NCBI GenBank assembly: GCA_041485885.1
Contig: JBGPKL010000001.1
Span: forward strand, 1-64,000
From: JACQFZ01 sp041485885
Lineage (GTDB): Bacteria; Pseudomonadota; Gammaproteobacteria; Acidiferrobacterales; Sulfurifustaceae
Length of the DNA: 64,000 nucleotides
Reading direction: 5' to 3'
Shown: positions 8,250 to 17,824 of the stretch, one piece after another
Layout: each line of letters begins with the position of its first letter
Position numbering within the stretch: the stretch's first letter is position 1
Program-made: the position numbers and the translations under genes
The notes under the pieces: model-generated
Database searches by the model: none
Told to the model about the DNA's origin: nothing
What the model saw: only the letters and a program-made list of their open reading frames with translations

Positions 8250-9761
8250 ATGACGCTCGCTGTAGTGCACAGCCGCGCGCAGGTCGGAATCGAGGCGCCG
8301 CCGGTAACCGTTGAGGTCCACCTCGCGAACGGGCTGCCGGCGCTCTCCATCGTGGGACTACCCGAGGCAGCGGTGAAGGAGAGCAAGGACCGCGTGCGCG
8401 CGGCGCTCCTCAACGCTCGCTTCGAGTTTCCGGCCCGCCGAATCACTATCAACCTTGCGCCCGCCGATTTACCGAAGGAGGGCGGCCGCTTCGATTTGCC
8501 GATCGCCCTCGGTATCCTCGCCGCCTCCGATCAGATTCCGGCGTCCGAGCTCGATGGCTACGAATTCCTCGGCGAGCTGGCGCTGACCGGGAAGCTGCGG
8601 CCGGTGCGCGGCGCGTTGACTGCGGCGCTTGCGGCGCGTGCCGTCGGACGCGCGCTCATCGTGCCCGCCGCGAACGGGCCGGAAGCGGCGCTGGTGGAAG
8701 GCGTCAACGTGCTTGGCGCGCGTCACTTGCTCGACGTCACGGCGCATCTCGCCAACGATAGGCGCCTCGAGCCCCTGCCGCTGCAGCGCGCCGTCGCTCG
8801 AACTTCCGACGCACCCGATCTGAGCGATATCCGCGGACAGCATCGCGCGAAGCGCGCGCTTGAAATCGCCGCGGCCGGCGGCCACAGCATGCTGCTCGTC
8901 GGTCCGCCCGGCGCGGGCAAGACAATGCTGGCGCTGCGCCTGCCTGGGATTCTCCCGGCGCTCACCGATGACGAGGCGCTGGAGGTGGCGGCGATTCAAT
9001 CGGCGCATCGCGGTTTTTCCGTGGACGACTGGCGCCGCCGTCCGTTTCGGGCACCCCACCATACCGCGTCCGGTGTCGCTTTGGTCGGCGGCGGCAGTCA
9101 CCCGCGGGCCGGCGAAATTTCGCTCGCGCATCGTGGTGTCTTGTTTCTCGATGAGCTTCCCGAATTCGATCGCGCGGTATTAGAAGTCCTGCGTGAGCCG
9201 CTCGAGTCGGGCACGATCACCATATCGCGCGCGGCCCGGCAGGCCGATTTCCCGGCGCGCTTCCAACTCATCAGTGCGATGAATCCCTGCCCGTGCGGAT
9301 TTCTCGGAGATGCGAGCGGACGGTGCCGTTGCACCGAGGATCGCGTGCGCAGCTATCGCGCCCGTGTTTCGGGGCCGTTGCTCGATCGGATCGATTTACA
9401 TGTAGACGTGCCGGCGGTTCCGCGCGATTTATTGCTCGCGCGCGAGCCGCATGGGGCGGAAACCTCGGCGGTCGTGCGCCAACGGGTAGAAGCAGCGCGC
9501 GGCCGCCAGCACGCGCGCAGCCGCTGCACGAATCACGCGCTGACCAACAAGCAGGTGGAAGAATCGTGCAAGCTCGACGCCGATTCGCAGCGCCTGCTCG
9601 AGCAAGCGATCGCTCGGCTCGGCTTGAGCGCTCGCGGCTACCATCGGGTTCTGAAGGTTGCTTTGACGATCGCCGATCTCGCCGCCACGGACGCGATATC
9701 GTCGGCGCACGTCGCCGAGGCGATACAATACCGTTCCCTCGATCGTCCTAGCGCAAACTGA
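8250..9761 (+). CDS. comM: YifB/ComM-family Mg-chelatase-like AAA+ ATPase
   Basis: A 503-residue protein with an N-terminal Lon-protease-like fold (residues about 1-170, VEVHLANGLPALSIVGLPE), a Mg-chelatase AAA+ core with Walker A GPPGAGKT (residues 218-225), Walker B VLFLDELPEF, the ISAMNPCPCGF loop with its CxCx(n)CxC cysteines, and a C-terminal Mg-chelatase domain (SARGYHRVLKVALTIADL). ComM is a hexameric helicase that promotes branch migration during natural transformation in several gammaproteobacteria; dprA elsewhere in the window fits, although both are widespread in non-competent bacteria. A GGGGAGG ribosome site precedes the ATG. A terminator follows directly. Confidence 0.93.
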   Translation: MTLAVVHSRAQVGIEAPPVTVEVHLANGLPALSIVGLPEAAVKESKDRVRAALLNARFEFPARRITINLAPADLPKEGGRFDLPIALGILAASDQIPASELDGYEFLGELALTGKLRPVRGALTAALAARAVGRALIVPAANGPEAALVEGVNVLGARHLLDVTAHLANDRRLEPLPLQRAVARTSDAPDLSDIRGQHRAKRALEIAAAGGHSMLLVGPPGAGKTMLALRLPGILPALTDDEALEVAAIQSAHRGFSVDDWRRRPFRAPHHTASGVALVGGGSHPRAGEISLAHRGVLFLDELPEFDRAVLEVLREPLESGTITISRAARQADFPARFQLISAMNPCPCGFLGDASGRCRCTEDRVRSYRARVSGPLLDRIDLHVDVPAVPRDLLLAREPHGAETSAVVRQRVEAARGRQHARSRCTNHALTNKQVEESCKLDADSQRLLEQAIARLGLSARGYHRVLKVALTIADLAATDAISSAHVAEAIQYRSLDRPSAN

Positions 9762-9766
9762 AAAAG

Positions 9767-9793
9767 AAAAAAGCGGCCCTTGGCCGCTTTTTT
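9767..9793. terminator. Bidirectional terminator between comM and cytochrome c5
   Basis: The stem gcggcc/ggccgc (9773-9778 with 9782-9787), loop ctt, is flanked by six A on the left and six T on the right, so it works for both converging genes. Confidence 0.9.
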
Positions 9794-9815
9794 CCTCGCT
9801 TTGCCGCAATTCGCG

Positions 9816-10295
9816 TTACTTGGACTTGGATACCACGTAATCGACGGCCGCCTTAACATCGCCGTCCGGCAAGGCGGTGTTTCCGCCCTTGGGCGGCATG
9901 AAACCGGCCTTGCCTTGGAAGCCGGTGAGCGCGTGCTCATAGAGCTTCGCGTTACCCTGAGCGATGCGATCCTTCCACGCCGCCTTGTCGCCGAACTTCG
10001 GCGCTCCCGCCACACCCGCGCCGTGACATGCGACGCAAGTGCTGTCGTACACCGCCTTCCCCTTGTCGTCGCCCGCGGCGTTCGCCGTCGCGATCAGGTT
10101 GATGCCACCCGAACTCGGCGCTTGGCCGATGTTTACTTCGCCGATGGGCCTAATGCGATCGGCCACTGCGGTATCCGGATGCGGGCGCACATGCTTGCCG
10201 GCGACGACATTGGCCAATACTAAGAGTACGACGGTAAGCGCCGCCAGCGCGCCGATGAGGCCAGAGAACAATTTCAGAAATTCGCGATCACTCAT
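9816..10295 (-). CDS. Membrane-anchored cytochrome c5-type protein
   Basis: A 159-residue class I c-type cytochrome. A single N-terminal membrane helix (residues about 8-32, LFSGLIGALAALTVVLLVLANVV) anchors a periplasmic domain after a linker; the haem site is CVACH (Cys87, Cys90, His91), with Met133 in GFMPPKGG as the likely sixth ligand. This is the cytochrome c5 (CycB-like) arrangement, an electron carrier between bc1-type complexes and terminal oxidases or reductases. It is monocistronic here, converging on comM. Exact redox partner unknown. Confidence 0.9.
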   Translation of the reverse strand: MSDREFLKLFSGLIGALAALTVVLLVLANVVAGKHVRPHPDTAVADRIRPIGEVNIGQAPSSGGINLIATANAAGDDKGKAVYDSTCVACHGAGVAGAPKFGDKAAWKDRIAQGNAKLYEHALTGFQGKAGFMPPKGGNTALPDGDVKAAVDYVVSKSK

Positions 10296-10381
10296 TGCTT
10301 AACCTTTTCTCGAAAATTCGTTGAGTTGAATTCCCACCGGTGAGGCAGGCCCCGAAATCTCACGTAGTATAACCCGCCTCG

Positions 10382-10410
10382 TGGACGCCTAGGCAGACCC
10401 CGGGTATGCT
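10382..10410 (+). promoter_or_regulatory. Probable promoter of tRNA-Arg
   Basis: TGGACG (10382-10387), a 17-base spacer and TATGCT (10405-10410), each matching four of six consensus bases, followed by a GC-rich discriminator (ggcgcc), a common trait of stable-RNA promoters. The mature tRNA starts about 55 bases after the expected transcription start. Confidence 0.45.
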
Positions 10411-10470
10411 GGCGCCTGCTCGACGAGCAGTGGTACTCGGGACAGCGGGCACCCAATTCACATCGTATTC

Positions 10471-10531
<61 letters not shown>

Positions 10532-10547
<16 letters not shown>

Positions 10548-10761
10548 TGTTCAACACTCTTCCTGCCGTCCATGGCGTAACGCCGGTAATTTCGATTCAC
10601 CCCGGCCCGCACTTCCGTGTGCGTGCGCTCAGCGGCGCGAACACACGTTAAGTGTGTTCGCGACATCTCCGCTTCGCCCTCTAGGGCGCGCCATGTTCAA
10701 CACGGTTCCTGCCGTCCATGGCGTAACACCGGTAACCTCGATTCACCCCGACCCGCACTTC
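10532..10761 (+). repeat. Direct repeat containing the tRNA-Arg 3' end
   Basis: Two 84-base copies, 10532-10615 and 10678-10761, align without gaps at an offset of 146 bases, with six mismatches. Copy 1 begins inside the T-arm of the tRNA and runs 68 bases past it; copy 2 reproduces the tRNA tail (cctctagggcgcgcca) with no tRNA body in front of it. The 62-base spacer contains a perfect hairpin. It may be a remnant of integration at the tRNA 3' end or of a duplicated tRNA transcription unit. Confidence 0.85.
10636..10662. repeat. Perfect 11-bp inverted repeat (hairpin)
   Basis: cgcgaacacac and gtgtgttcgcg pair perfectly around the 5-base loop gttaa. No T-run follows on either strand, so it is not a standard intrinsic terminator. 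It sits between the two copies of the tRNA-tail repeat. Confidence 0.75.
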
Positions 10762-10817
10762 ATACGATACATTTCACTGCTGCCGAGCAAAGCTTCTCGA
10801 TGCGGAGCCGTCGCCGG

Positions 10818-12281
10818 TCAGCCGTCCGCACCTCCGGCAACGCTGCGAGCGACGCGGACGGCGCGCGCGACATGCAGCGGTCGCCCCAGAACCGAAAGCG
10901 CCGCTTCATGGAACGACTCGGACAAGCTCGGGTGCGCGAACATCGTGAGCGCGATATCCTCGCTCGACGCGCCGAACTCCATCGCCATTACCCCCAGAGC
11001 GATTAGCTCGGAACACTGCGGGCCGATCATATGCACGCCGAGAACACGATCGGTCGAAGCGTCGGACAGTATCTTGATGAAGCCACCCGTGGCGCCGAGC
11101 GCTTTGGCTCGCGCGTTCGCGACAAATGGAAAATTTCCGGCGCGATAATTAACTTGAGCCGATTTGAGCGCCTCTTCGGTCTTGCCGGCCCAGGCAATTT
11201 CCGGCGACGTATAAATTACGGAAGGAACGATGTCGTAGTTCACTTCGGCGTAGTGTCCGGCGATGGTCTCCGCCGCCATGACACCTTCCTCCATTCCTTT
11301 ATGCGCGAGCATCGGCCCGCGCACCACGTCGCCCACCGCGTAAACCCCGGGGACGTTGGTATGGCAGCGCTCATCGACATGAACAAAGCCCCATTCGTCG
11401 AGCAGTAGCTGCGACTCTGGAGCGTATAGGCCATCCGTATTCGGCCGACGCCCGACCGCCACAACCAGACGATCGCATTCCACCTGTTGCAGTCCGCTTT
11501 TATCCTCGTAGTCGACGATAACGCCGTTTTCGGTGAGCTTCGAACCGCGCACCCGCGCGCCCAGGCGGATGTCGAGCCCTTGGGCGCGGAACTGCTTGTG
11601 CGCCTCGCGCGCGACTTGACCGTCGGCCATGCTTAGAAAGTGCTCGAGTGCTTCGAGCAGTACTACCTTCGAACCCAGCCGCTGCCAAACGCTGCCCAGC
11701 TCGAGACCGATCACACCCGCCCCGATCACCCCGAGACGCTCCGGCACCTTGTCGAAAGCCAATGCACCGGCCGAGTCGACGATGCGATTGTCTTGAAGCG
11801 GAGCAACGCCCAATTCGACGGGTATGGATCCGCTCGCGAGGATGACGTTCTGCGCTTCGAGAACGCGCACGCCGCCGCCGTGTTCAATCGCTTCCACGCG
11901 GTGGTTGGCGAGTAACTTGCCACGACCGGCGACCCACGTGATTCCATGCGCGCGGAACAACTGCGCCACGCCGCCGGTGAGATCGGCGACGACCTTTTCC
12001 TTGTGCCGCATCATGCCCGGAAGATCAAGCGTCACGCCTTGAGCGCGTATGCCGTACGCGCTGCCGTGGGTCGCTTCGACATATAGCTCCGAGGCTTCGA
12101 GCAAGGCCTTCGATGGAATGCAGCCGACGTTGAGACACGTCCCGCCGAGCGACGGCTGATTGGAGGTGGAGAGCCAGCGATCCACGCAGGCGACGCGCAT
12201 CCCAAGCTGCGCACAGCGGATAGCGGCGACGTACCCGGCCGGACCGGCACCGATAACGATCACATCGTAACGATCAGCCAT
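10818..12281 (-). CDS. lpdA: Dihydrolipoyl dehydrogenase (E3)
   Basis: A 487-residue flavoprotein disulfide reductase, the E3 component that re-oxidises dihydrolipoyl groups with NAD+. It shows the FAD dinucleotide motif VIGAGPAGYVAA (residues 9-20), the redox-active disulfide GGTCLNVGCIPSK (Cys49, Cys54), the NAD-binding GVIGAGVIGLELGSVW, the second FAD motif VYAVGDVVRGPMLAHK, and the C-terminal His-Glu pair in HPSLSESFHEA. It is the last gene of sucA-sucB-lpdA (35 bases after sucB), so it most likely serves the 2-oxoglutarate dehydrogenase complex, and possibly pyruvate dehydrogenase too. Confidence 0.96.
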   Translation of the reverse strand: MADRYDVIVIGAGPAGYVAAIRCAQLGMRVACVDRWLSTSNQPSLGGTCLNVGCIPSKALLEASELYVEATHGSAYGIRAQGVTLDLPGMMRHKEKVVADLTGGVAQLFRAHGITWVAGRGKLLANHRVEAIEHGGGVRVLEAQNVILASGSIPVELGVAPLQDNRIVDSAGALAFDKVPERLGVIGAGVIGLELGSVWQRLGSKVVLLEALEHFLSMADGQVAREAHKQFRAQGLDIRLGARVRGSKLTENGVIVDYEDKSGLQQVECDRLVVAVGRRPNTDGLYAPESQLLLDEWGFVHVDERCHTNVPGVYAVGDVVRGPMLAHKGMEEGVMAAETIAGHYAEVNYDIVPSVIYTSPEIAWAGKTEEALKSAQVNYRAGNFPFVANARAKALGATGGFIKILSDASTDRVLGVHMIGPQCSELIALGVMAMEFGASSEDIALTMFAHPSLSESFHEAALSVLGRPLHVARAVRVARSVAGGADG

Positions 12282-12316
12282 ACGTCAATTCCTCATTTGC
12301 CTGTTACGCCGAGCCG

Positions 12317-13540
12317 TTACACACCGAGCAGGAGGCGCGCTGGATCCTCGATCATCTCTTTGATCGTGACGAGGAAACGCACGGCCTCGCGACCGTCGAT
12401 CAACCGGTGATCGTAGGACAGCGCGAGATACATCATCGGCCGTATGACCACAACACCGTTCTCCGCCACCGGCCGGTCTTGAATCTTGTGCATGCCGAGA
12501 ATGGCGCTCTGCGGCGGGTTCAAAATGGGTGTGGAGACAAGCGAGCCGAACACACCGCCATTGGTGATGGTAAACGTTCCGCCGGTGATGTCGGCGATCG
12601 CCAGCGCGCCGGTCTGCGCTTTTTCGCCGTACTCCTTGATGCGCACCTCGATCGTGGCCATATCCATACGATCGGCGTCGCGCAGTATCGGCACGACCAG
12701 CCCGCGCGGCGTGCTGACCGCGATGCCGATGTCCTGGTAGCCGTGATAAATGACGTCGGTCCCGTCGATCGACGCGTTCACCTCGGGAAAGCGCTTGAGC
12801 GCTTCAACCGACGCCTTGACGAAGAACGACATGAAACCGAGCTTGATCTTGTGCTCGCGCTCGAACGCGTCGCGATAGCGATTGCGCAGCTCCATCACCG
12901 GCTGCATGTTCACTTCGTTGAAGGTCGTGAGAATCGCCGCGGTCTGTTGCGCTTCGAGCAGCCGCTCGGCGATGCGCGCGCGCAGGCGCGTCATGGGCAC
13001 GCGTTTTTCGGGTCGGCCGGCGGCGCCGACCGGCGTCGGCTCGACGACCGCAGCGGGCGCGGGCGCTGGCTCCGCGACACGCGCTGGCTCTGGCTGCTTA
13101 ATAACGTCTTCCTTCAGTACGCGTCCGCCCTTGCCGCTGCCGACAACGGACTCGCGGCCAATGCCGCGCTCGGCCATCGCGCGTCGTGCCGCGGGCATGA
13201 CGGCGCCCTCGGCCCGGGTGGTAGATGCGATCGGGGGCGTGGCCGGCGGCGCGGGTCGCGGTTTTATTTCAGCGGCTGGCTTCGACGCAGCGACCGCTGA
13301 TTTCGCACCCACGTTTATGCGCCCGATGATCTGACCGGATGTCACGGTCGTTCCCTCCGGCACCACGATCTCCTCTAACACGCCATCGGCGGTGGCGGGG
13401 ACCTCGAACACCACTTTGTCGGTTTCGATCTCCGCCAGCACCTCCCCGCGCTTGACGGCTTCGCCCGCGTGCTTGCGCCACGCGACCAAGGTGCCGTCGC
13501 TCACGGATTCGGGGAATGCGGGAACCGCTACATCTGCCAT
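12317..13540 (-). CDS. sucB: 2-oxoglutarate dehydrogenase E2, dihydrolipoyl succinyltransferase
   Basis: A 407-residue E2 component with one N-terminal lipoyl domain (lipoyl-lysine in EIETDKVVFEV, Lys42), an Ala/Pro linker, a peripheral subunit-binding domain (PAARRAMAERGIGRESVVGSGKGGRVLKEDV, given here as residues about 115-150) and a catalytic acyltransferase domain ending with the active-site motif YDHRLIDGREAV (His378, Asp382). It transfers the succinyl group to CoA in the TCA cycle. A GGAGA ribosome site precedes the ATG. Lies 67 bases downstream of sucA. Confidence 0.96.
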   Translation of the reverse strand: MADVAVPAFPESVSDGTLVAWRKHAGEAVKRGEVLAEIETDKVVFEVPATADGVLEEIVVPEGTTVTSGQIIGRINVGAKSAVAASKPAAEIKPRPAPPATPPIASTTRAEGAVMPAARRAMAERGIGRESVVGSGKGGRVLKEDVIKQPEPARVAEPAPAPAAVVEPTPVGAAGRPEKRVPMTRLRARIAERLLEAQQTAAILTTFNEVNMQPVMELRNRYRDAFEREHKIKLGFMSFFVKASVEALKRFPEVNASIDGTDVIYHGYQDIGIAVSTPRGLVVPILRDADRMDMATIEVRIKEYGEKAQTGALAIADITGGTFTITNGGVFGSLVSTPILNPPQSAILGMHKIQDRPVAENGVVVIRPMMYLALSYDHRLIDGREAVRFLVTIKEMIEDPARLLLGV

Positions 13541-13607
13541 GCTGTCTCCTTCTTTTTGATATCACCTGCCACGCATCCTTCGCTTGCGGCGTTCGTAAAA
13601 CTCCGCC

Positions 13608-16445
13608 TCACCCTAGCGCCGCATCGAGCAATTCCTGCAGTTGTTTCAAGTGCAAATGGTGATCGCCGACGGCGGGCGCCGCGAGCGTTGGACGTCCGGC
13701 GTATTCGACCTCGCGCCCCGGCGGCGACGCACGCTGGAGTCGGTGGCGCGTGGTGTACCACGCGCCCTGATTCTTCGGCTCTTCTTGGCACCACACGAAC
13801 GTCGATGCGTTCGGGTAGCGACGCAGTTCTTCTCCGAGCCGTTGCTCCGGGAAGGGATAAAGCTGCTCCACCCGAACGATCGCGACATGGGCGCGTTTAC
13901 GGCTGCGCCGCTGCTCGAGAAGATCGTAGTAAACCTTGCCGCTGCACATGACCACGCGCTTCACTTGCGCCTCATCGAGAGCGTCCGCCTCGGGCAATAC
14001 CGTGCGGAACGATTGCTGCGTGAGATCCTCGAGCGCGCTGAACGACAGTCGGAACCGCAGCAAGCTCTTCGGCGTCATCACGATCAAGGGCTTGCGGCAA
14101 CTCCAGTGCATCTGCCGACGCAACAGATGAAACATTTGCGCGGGCGTCGTCGGCACTGCCACGATCATATTCTCTTGTGCGCAAAGCTGGAGAAACCGCT
14201 CAAGCCGCGCCGAGGAGTGTTCGGGGCCTTGACCTTCGTATCCGTGCGGCAAGAACAGCGTGAGTCCCGAGAGTCGGTTCCATTTCTGCTCGCCCGCGCT
14301 GATGAATTGGTCGATCACCACCTGCGCGCCGTTCGCGAAATCGCCGAACTGCGCTTCCCAGATCACGAGCGAGCGTGGATCCATGGTAGCGAAGCCATAC
14401 TCGAACGCCAGTACCGCCTCTTCGGATAAGAGCGAATTGATGACGATGAAATTGGGCTGGCCTTCGTAGAGATTGCGCAGCGGCACGTACGCGGTTCCGT
14501 TCTTGGCGTCGTAGACGATCGCATGGCGATGGGCGAACGTGCCTCGCCCCGAGTCCTGGCCTGAAATTCGTACCGCGAATGCATCCTTGAGCAACGTGGC
14601 GTAGGCCATCGTCTCAGCGAAGCCCCAGTCGATAGGAAGCGCGCCGGCGGCCATTTTGCGACGTGCCTCGTACACTTTTTGCACTTGCGGGTGCAACTCG
14701 AACCCCTCGGGCAGATGATCGAGCCGTTCGGCGAGCGCTCGGATCGTCTCGATCGGCACGCGCGTGTCGAGTGTCTCCGGGCAACCCTTGCCGATGTACG
14801 GCGTCCAGTCGTCGTAGGAATGTCTTGCCTTCTCGCGCGGGAGAAAATTCGGTACCACGCTCGCGCTCGCGTCGAGCGCTTGCTGATACGTGCTGATACG
14901 CGCCTCGGCGTCGTCGGCGTCGATCAGTCCTTCGGCGATGAGTTTGCGCGCGTAGAGCTCGCGCGTCGTTGGCAGCTCGCGAATCGCCCGATACATTATC
15001 GGTTGCGTGACCGACGGCTCGTCCGCTTCGTTATGGCCGTGACGGCGATAGCAAACGAGATCGATCACGACGTCCTTGCGAAACGTCACGCGGTAATCGA
15101 GCGCGATCTGGGTGATGAACATGACCGCCTCGGGGTCGTCGCCGTTCACGTGGAAGATCGGCGCGCCGACCATCTTGGCGACGTCGGCGGCGTACATCGT
15201 CGAGCGCGCGTCTTGTTGCGCGCTCGTCGTAAACCCGATTTGGTTGTTCACGACGATATGCACGGTTCCCTTCGTCGAATAACCGCGCGCCTGCGACATG
15301 TTAAACGTCTCGGCCACCACCCCTTGCCCCGCGAACGCGGCGTCGCCGTGGATTACGACCGGGATCACGCGCGCACCGACTTTATCGCGCACCCGCTGCT
15401 GGCGCGCGCGCACCGACCCTTGCACGACCGGACCGACGATTTCGAGATGCGAGGGATTGAACGCCAACGCGAGATGCACCGGACCGCCCGGCGTTTGCAT
15501 ATCGGATGAATAGCCCAGGTGATATTTCACGTCGCCGGTGCCATCGTTGGTGGTCTTCGCCGCGCCGTCGAATTCGGCGAAAAGATCCGCGGGCTTCTTG
15601 CCCATGATGTTGATCAACACGTTCAAACGCCCGCGGTGCGCCATGCCGATCACTATCTCCTTAACGCCATAGGGGCCGCCGCGCTGAATCAACTCATCGA
15701 GCAACGGAATCAACGTCTCGCCGCCTTCGAGCGAGAAGCGCTTTTGTCCGACGTACTTGGTATGCAAGTAGCGCTCGAGTCCCTCGGCGGCCGTGAGCCG
15801 ATCAAGGAGACGAAGCTTCACTTCCGGCGGATACGTCGGCACGCCGCGCACACTTTCGAGACAGCTTTGAATCCAGCGCTTCTCGGCCGTGTCCGTGATG
15901 TGCATATACTCGGCGCCGATCGTTGCACCGTAGGTGCGCTTGAGAATGTCGAGAATTTCCTTCAGCGACGCGCGGCGCGGGCCGGCCAGGGACCCCGTGT
16001 CGAAAACCGTATCGAGGTCGTACGGTGTGAGCCCGTGGAAGTGCAGGTCCAAATCCGGCGCGGGGGGCCGCTCGTCGAGTCCCAGCGGATCGAGGCGCGC
16101 GCGCTGATGGCCGCGCACGCGATGCGCGTTGATGAGTTGAAGCACGCGGATTTGTTTGCGTTCTTTATCGGACGCGGCGGCGCTCGTTTCCGGCGCCGGA
16201 CTGACGGCGACCGCGCCGGTGCGAGCGAGACGACGGAACGCCGCGCGCACCGGCGAGTGCGGCGTGTCGGACCCATGATCGTCCACGCGCGGCAAGCCGT
16301 CGAAATAGGCGCGCCACGCCGGATCGACCGCTGCCGGATCGCTCAAATAGGTTTCATAGAGCCCCTCCAAATAGGAGGCATTGCCCGGTAGTGGCGAAGC
16401 GGCAGCGAGTGCTGGGGGGCGGCGATCTTTGGCGGTATCTGGCAT
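13608..16445 (-). CDS. sucA: 2-oxoglutarate dehydrogenase E1
   Basis: A 945-residue thiamine-diphosphate decarboxylase, the E1 component (E. coli 933 aa). N-terminal E2-binding motif SYLEGLYETYLSDPAAVDPAWR; ThDP/active-site region GMAHRGRLNVLINIMGK, the GDG-type motif VIHGDAAFAGQG and VVNNQIGFTTS; C-terminal transketolase-like pyrimidine domain with FAHRHAIVYD and LPHGYEGQGPEHSSAR. First gene of sucA-sucB-lpdA; the three encode the whole complex making succinyl-CoA from 2-oxoglutarate. Confidence 0.97.
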   Translation of the reverse strand: MPDTAKDRRPPALAAASPLPGNASYLEGLYETYLSDPAAVDPAWRAYFDGLPRVDDHGSDTPHSPVRAAFRRLARTGAVAVSPAPETSAAASDKERKQIRVLQLINAHRVRGHQRARLDPLGLDERPPAPDLDLHFHGLTPYDLDTVFDTGSLAGPRRASLKEILDILKRTYGATIGAEYMHITDTAEKRWIQSCLESVRGVPTYPPEVKLRLLDRLTAAEGLERYLHTKYVGQKRFSLEGGETLIPLLDELIQRGGPYGVKEIVIGMAHRGRLNVLINIMGKKPADLFAEFDGAAKTTNDGTGDVKYHLGYSSDMQTPGGPVHLALAFNPSHLEIVGPVVQGSVRARQQRVRDKVGARVIPVVIHGDAAFAGQGVVAETFNMSQARGYSTKGTVHIVVNNQIGFTTSAQQDARSTMYAADVAKMVGAPIFHVNGDDPEAVMFITQIALDYRVTFRKDVVIDLVCYRRHGHNEADEPSVTQPIMYRAIRELPTTRELYARKLIAEGLIDADDAEARISTYQQALDASASVVPNFLPREKARHSYDDWTPYIGKGCPETLDTRVPIETIRALAERLDHLPEGFELHPQVQKVYEARRKMAAGALPIDWGFAETMAYATLLKDAFAVRISGQDSGRGTFAHRHAIVYDAKNGTAYVPLRNLYEGQPNFIVINSLLSEEAVLAFEYGFATMDPRSLVIWEAQFGDFANGAQVVIDQFISAGEQKWNRLSGLTLFLPHGYEGQGPEHSSARLERFLQLCAQENMIVAVPTTPAQMFHLLRRQMHWSCRKPLIVMTPKSLLRFRLSFSALEDLTQQSFRTVLPEADALDEAQVKRVVMCSGKVYYDLLEQRRSRKRAHVAIVRVEQLYPFPEQRLGEELRRYPNASTFVWCQEEPKNQGAWYTTRHRLQRASPPGREVEYAGRPTLAAPAVGDHHLHLKQLQELLDAALG

Positions 16446-16535
16446 TGGCGAAGAGTAGTGTTCAGGGCCGAAAGCTCTATATGCGGGTCAGTGATCCAAA
16501 CAACAACGGAACGGTAGCGCGAGTCTTACCACGAA

Positions 16536-17189
16536 TCATTTGGCGCTTTGCTTGGGTGCCGATGCACCCCGCTCCCTCGTCGCCTGCTGCACCAGTTGAT
16601 CAAGCGCTTTTATCATGCCTTCTTCGCTACCGACCATGCTCGCGCTCGTCAGGTATTTGCCATCCACGGCGACCATCGGCACCGACGTCACCTGGTAGGC
16701 GGCACTGAGGCGTTTCGCTTTTTCCACGTTGGTGCGCACGCCGAATGAGTTAAACGCCTCGGAAAATTTGGTGGCATCGATCCCCTGTTCGGTGGCGAAC
16801 TGCGCCAGCGCCGGCTCGGTGTTGAGCTGGCGATTTTGTTGGTGGATGGCGCGGAACAGAGCGGGATGCGTCTTCTCCGTCGCGCCAAGCGCGGCGAACG
16901 CATAATATGCCTGAGCGTGGATGAGCCAATTAGGCGCCGTAGCCGGGGTGCGGATGAATTCGACGTTGGCGGGCTTGCGTTTGAGCCAATTCATCAGGGC
17001 CGGCTCGAGCGTGTAGCAGTGCGGGCAACCGTACCAAAAAAATTCCCGCACCTCTATTTTCTTACCGGTCTCGACGGGCTGGGGCGGGGCAAGTGCGACG
17101 AAGTCGCGGCCCTTTTCCAATGCCGTTACCGCAGTAAACGGAGCTAGCGAGAGAGCGAAAATCCAGGCGTATAGGCGGCGGTTCTTCAT
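16536..17189 (-). CDS. dsbA: Periplasmic thiol:disulfide oxidase DsbA
   Basis: A 217-residue exported thioredoxin-fold protein. Signal peptide MKNRRLYAWIFALSLAPFTAVTA, then the active site FFWYGCPHCYTLEP (Cys55, Cys58; the CPHC dipeptide is diagnostic of DsbA), a helical insertion domain, and the cis-proline loop VTSVPMVAVDGKY. It introduces disulfide bonds into exported proteins and is re-oxidised by DsbB (not in this window). Stands between sucA and the Lon-domain gene on the same strand, with 90 and 44 base gaps. The C-terminal tail (ERGASAPKQSAK) is an unstructured extension. Confidence 0.94.
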   Translation of the reverse strand: MKNRRLYAWIFALSLAPFTAVTALEKGRDFVALAPPQPVETGKKIEVREFFWYGCPHCYTLEPALMNWLKRKPANVEFIRTPATAPNWLIHAQAYYAFAALGATEKTHPALFRAIHQQNRQLNTEPALAQFATEQGIDATKFSEAFNSFGVRTNVEKAKRLSAAYQVTSVPMVAVDGKYLTSASMVGSEEGMIKALDQLVQQATRERGASAPKQSAK

Positions 17190-17233
17190 GTGGCGTTATA
17201 CCTCGTTCCAGTAATCAGCGTAGTTAAGCCGGC

Positions 17234-17824
17234 TCACGATGTCAGCCGTCCGCCGGGCGGCGGCGGAAAGAACTCCGCCAAGACATCGAGGCGCATGCCG
17301 ATGTCATCGAGCTCCAGCAGTGCTTGTTTAAGACCCAGGGGCAGGGGGAGCAGTTCCGCCAAGCGCCCGCTGACCCAAGCGGCGTCGTCCCATTGGGGCG
17401 GCGGAAAGTAGCTATTCTCGCCCGCTTGCTCGAGCACGTGACGCAATGCCTCGACTAAGCGGCTGTGGCGTTCCGGCATCGGCCCGCCGACCTCAGGCAG
17501 CGATTCGACGTCGCCCATCACCAACTGATCTTTCTGCAGGGCAGTCCCCCGCACGCGAAAGCGGCCAGCGCCTTTGATGACAATTTGCAGGATACCGGGT
17601 TGCTCCATATCGCATTGCACAATGTTTGCGAGTGTGCCCACTTCTTGCGGTTCGGCGGCGACGCCCACTTCGTTCCCGCGTTTGATCAGACAGACTCCGA
17701 AGGGGCGGTTCGTCTTGAGACACGTCGTTGCCATATCGAAATAACGCTTCTCGAAGACCCGCACGGTCAATCGCCCCGCCGGGAACAGCACGGTGTGCAA
17801 CAAAAAAAGTGGAAGCTCAGCCAC
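17234..17824 (-). CDS. LON substrate-binding (N-terminal) domain protein
   Basis: A 196-residue stand-alone version of the substrate-recognition domain of Lon protease: LPLFLLHTVLFPAGRLTVRVFEKRY at the start, FGVCLIKRGNEVGV, and a helical C-terminal half (EALRHVLEQAG, LAELLPLPLGLKQALLELDD). It has no ATPase or protease domain, and its length is normal for the free-standing family, whose function is not established. Its start overlaps the end of mpl by 8 bases, so the two are translationally coupled. Confidence 0.88.
   Translation of the reverse strand: MAELPLFLLHTVLFPAGRLTVRVFEKRYFDMATTCLKTNRPFGVCLIKRGNEVGVAAEPQEVGTLANIVQCDMEQPGILQIVIKGAGRFRVRGTALQKDQLVMGDVESLPEVGGPMPERHSRLVEALRHVLEQAGENSYFPPPQWDDAAWVSGRLAELLPLPLGLKQALLELDDIGMRLDVLAEFFPPPPGGRLTS

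Noticed and set aside
7737..8321. A 194-codon frame antisense to ubiK
   Set aside because: It overlaps the clear UbiK coding region and the start of comM, and its translation shows no known motif.
10366..10371. TATACT on the minus strand upstream of cytochrome c5
   Set aside because: No -35 or TG extension; too little support to list as a promoter.
14679..16391. Long open frames (276 and 290 codons) on the strand opposite sucA
   Set aside because: They follow the codon periodicity of sucA, have Arg/His-rich low-sense translations and no family resemblance.
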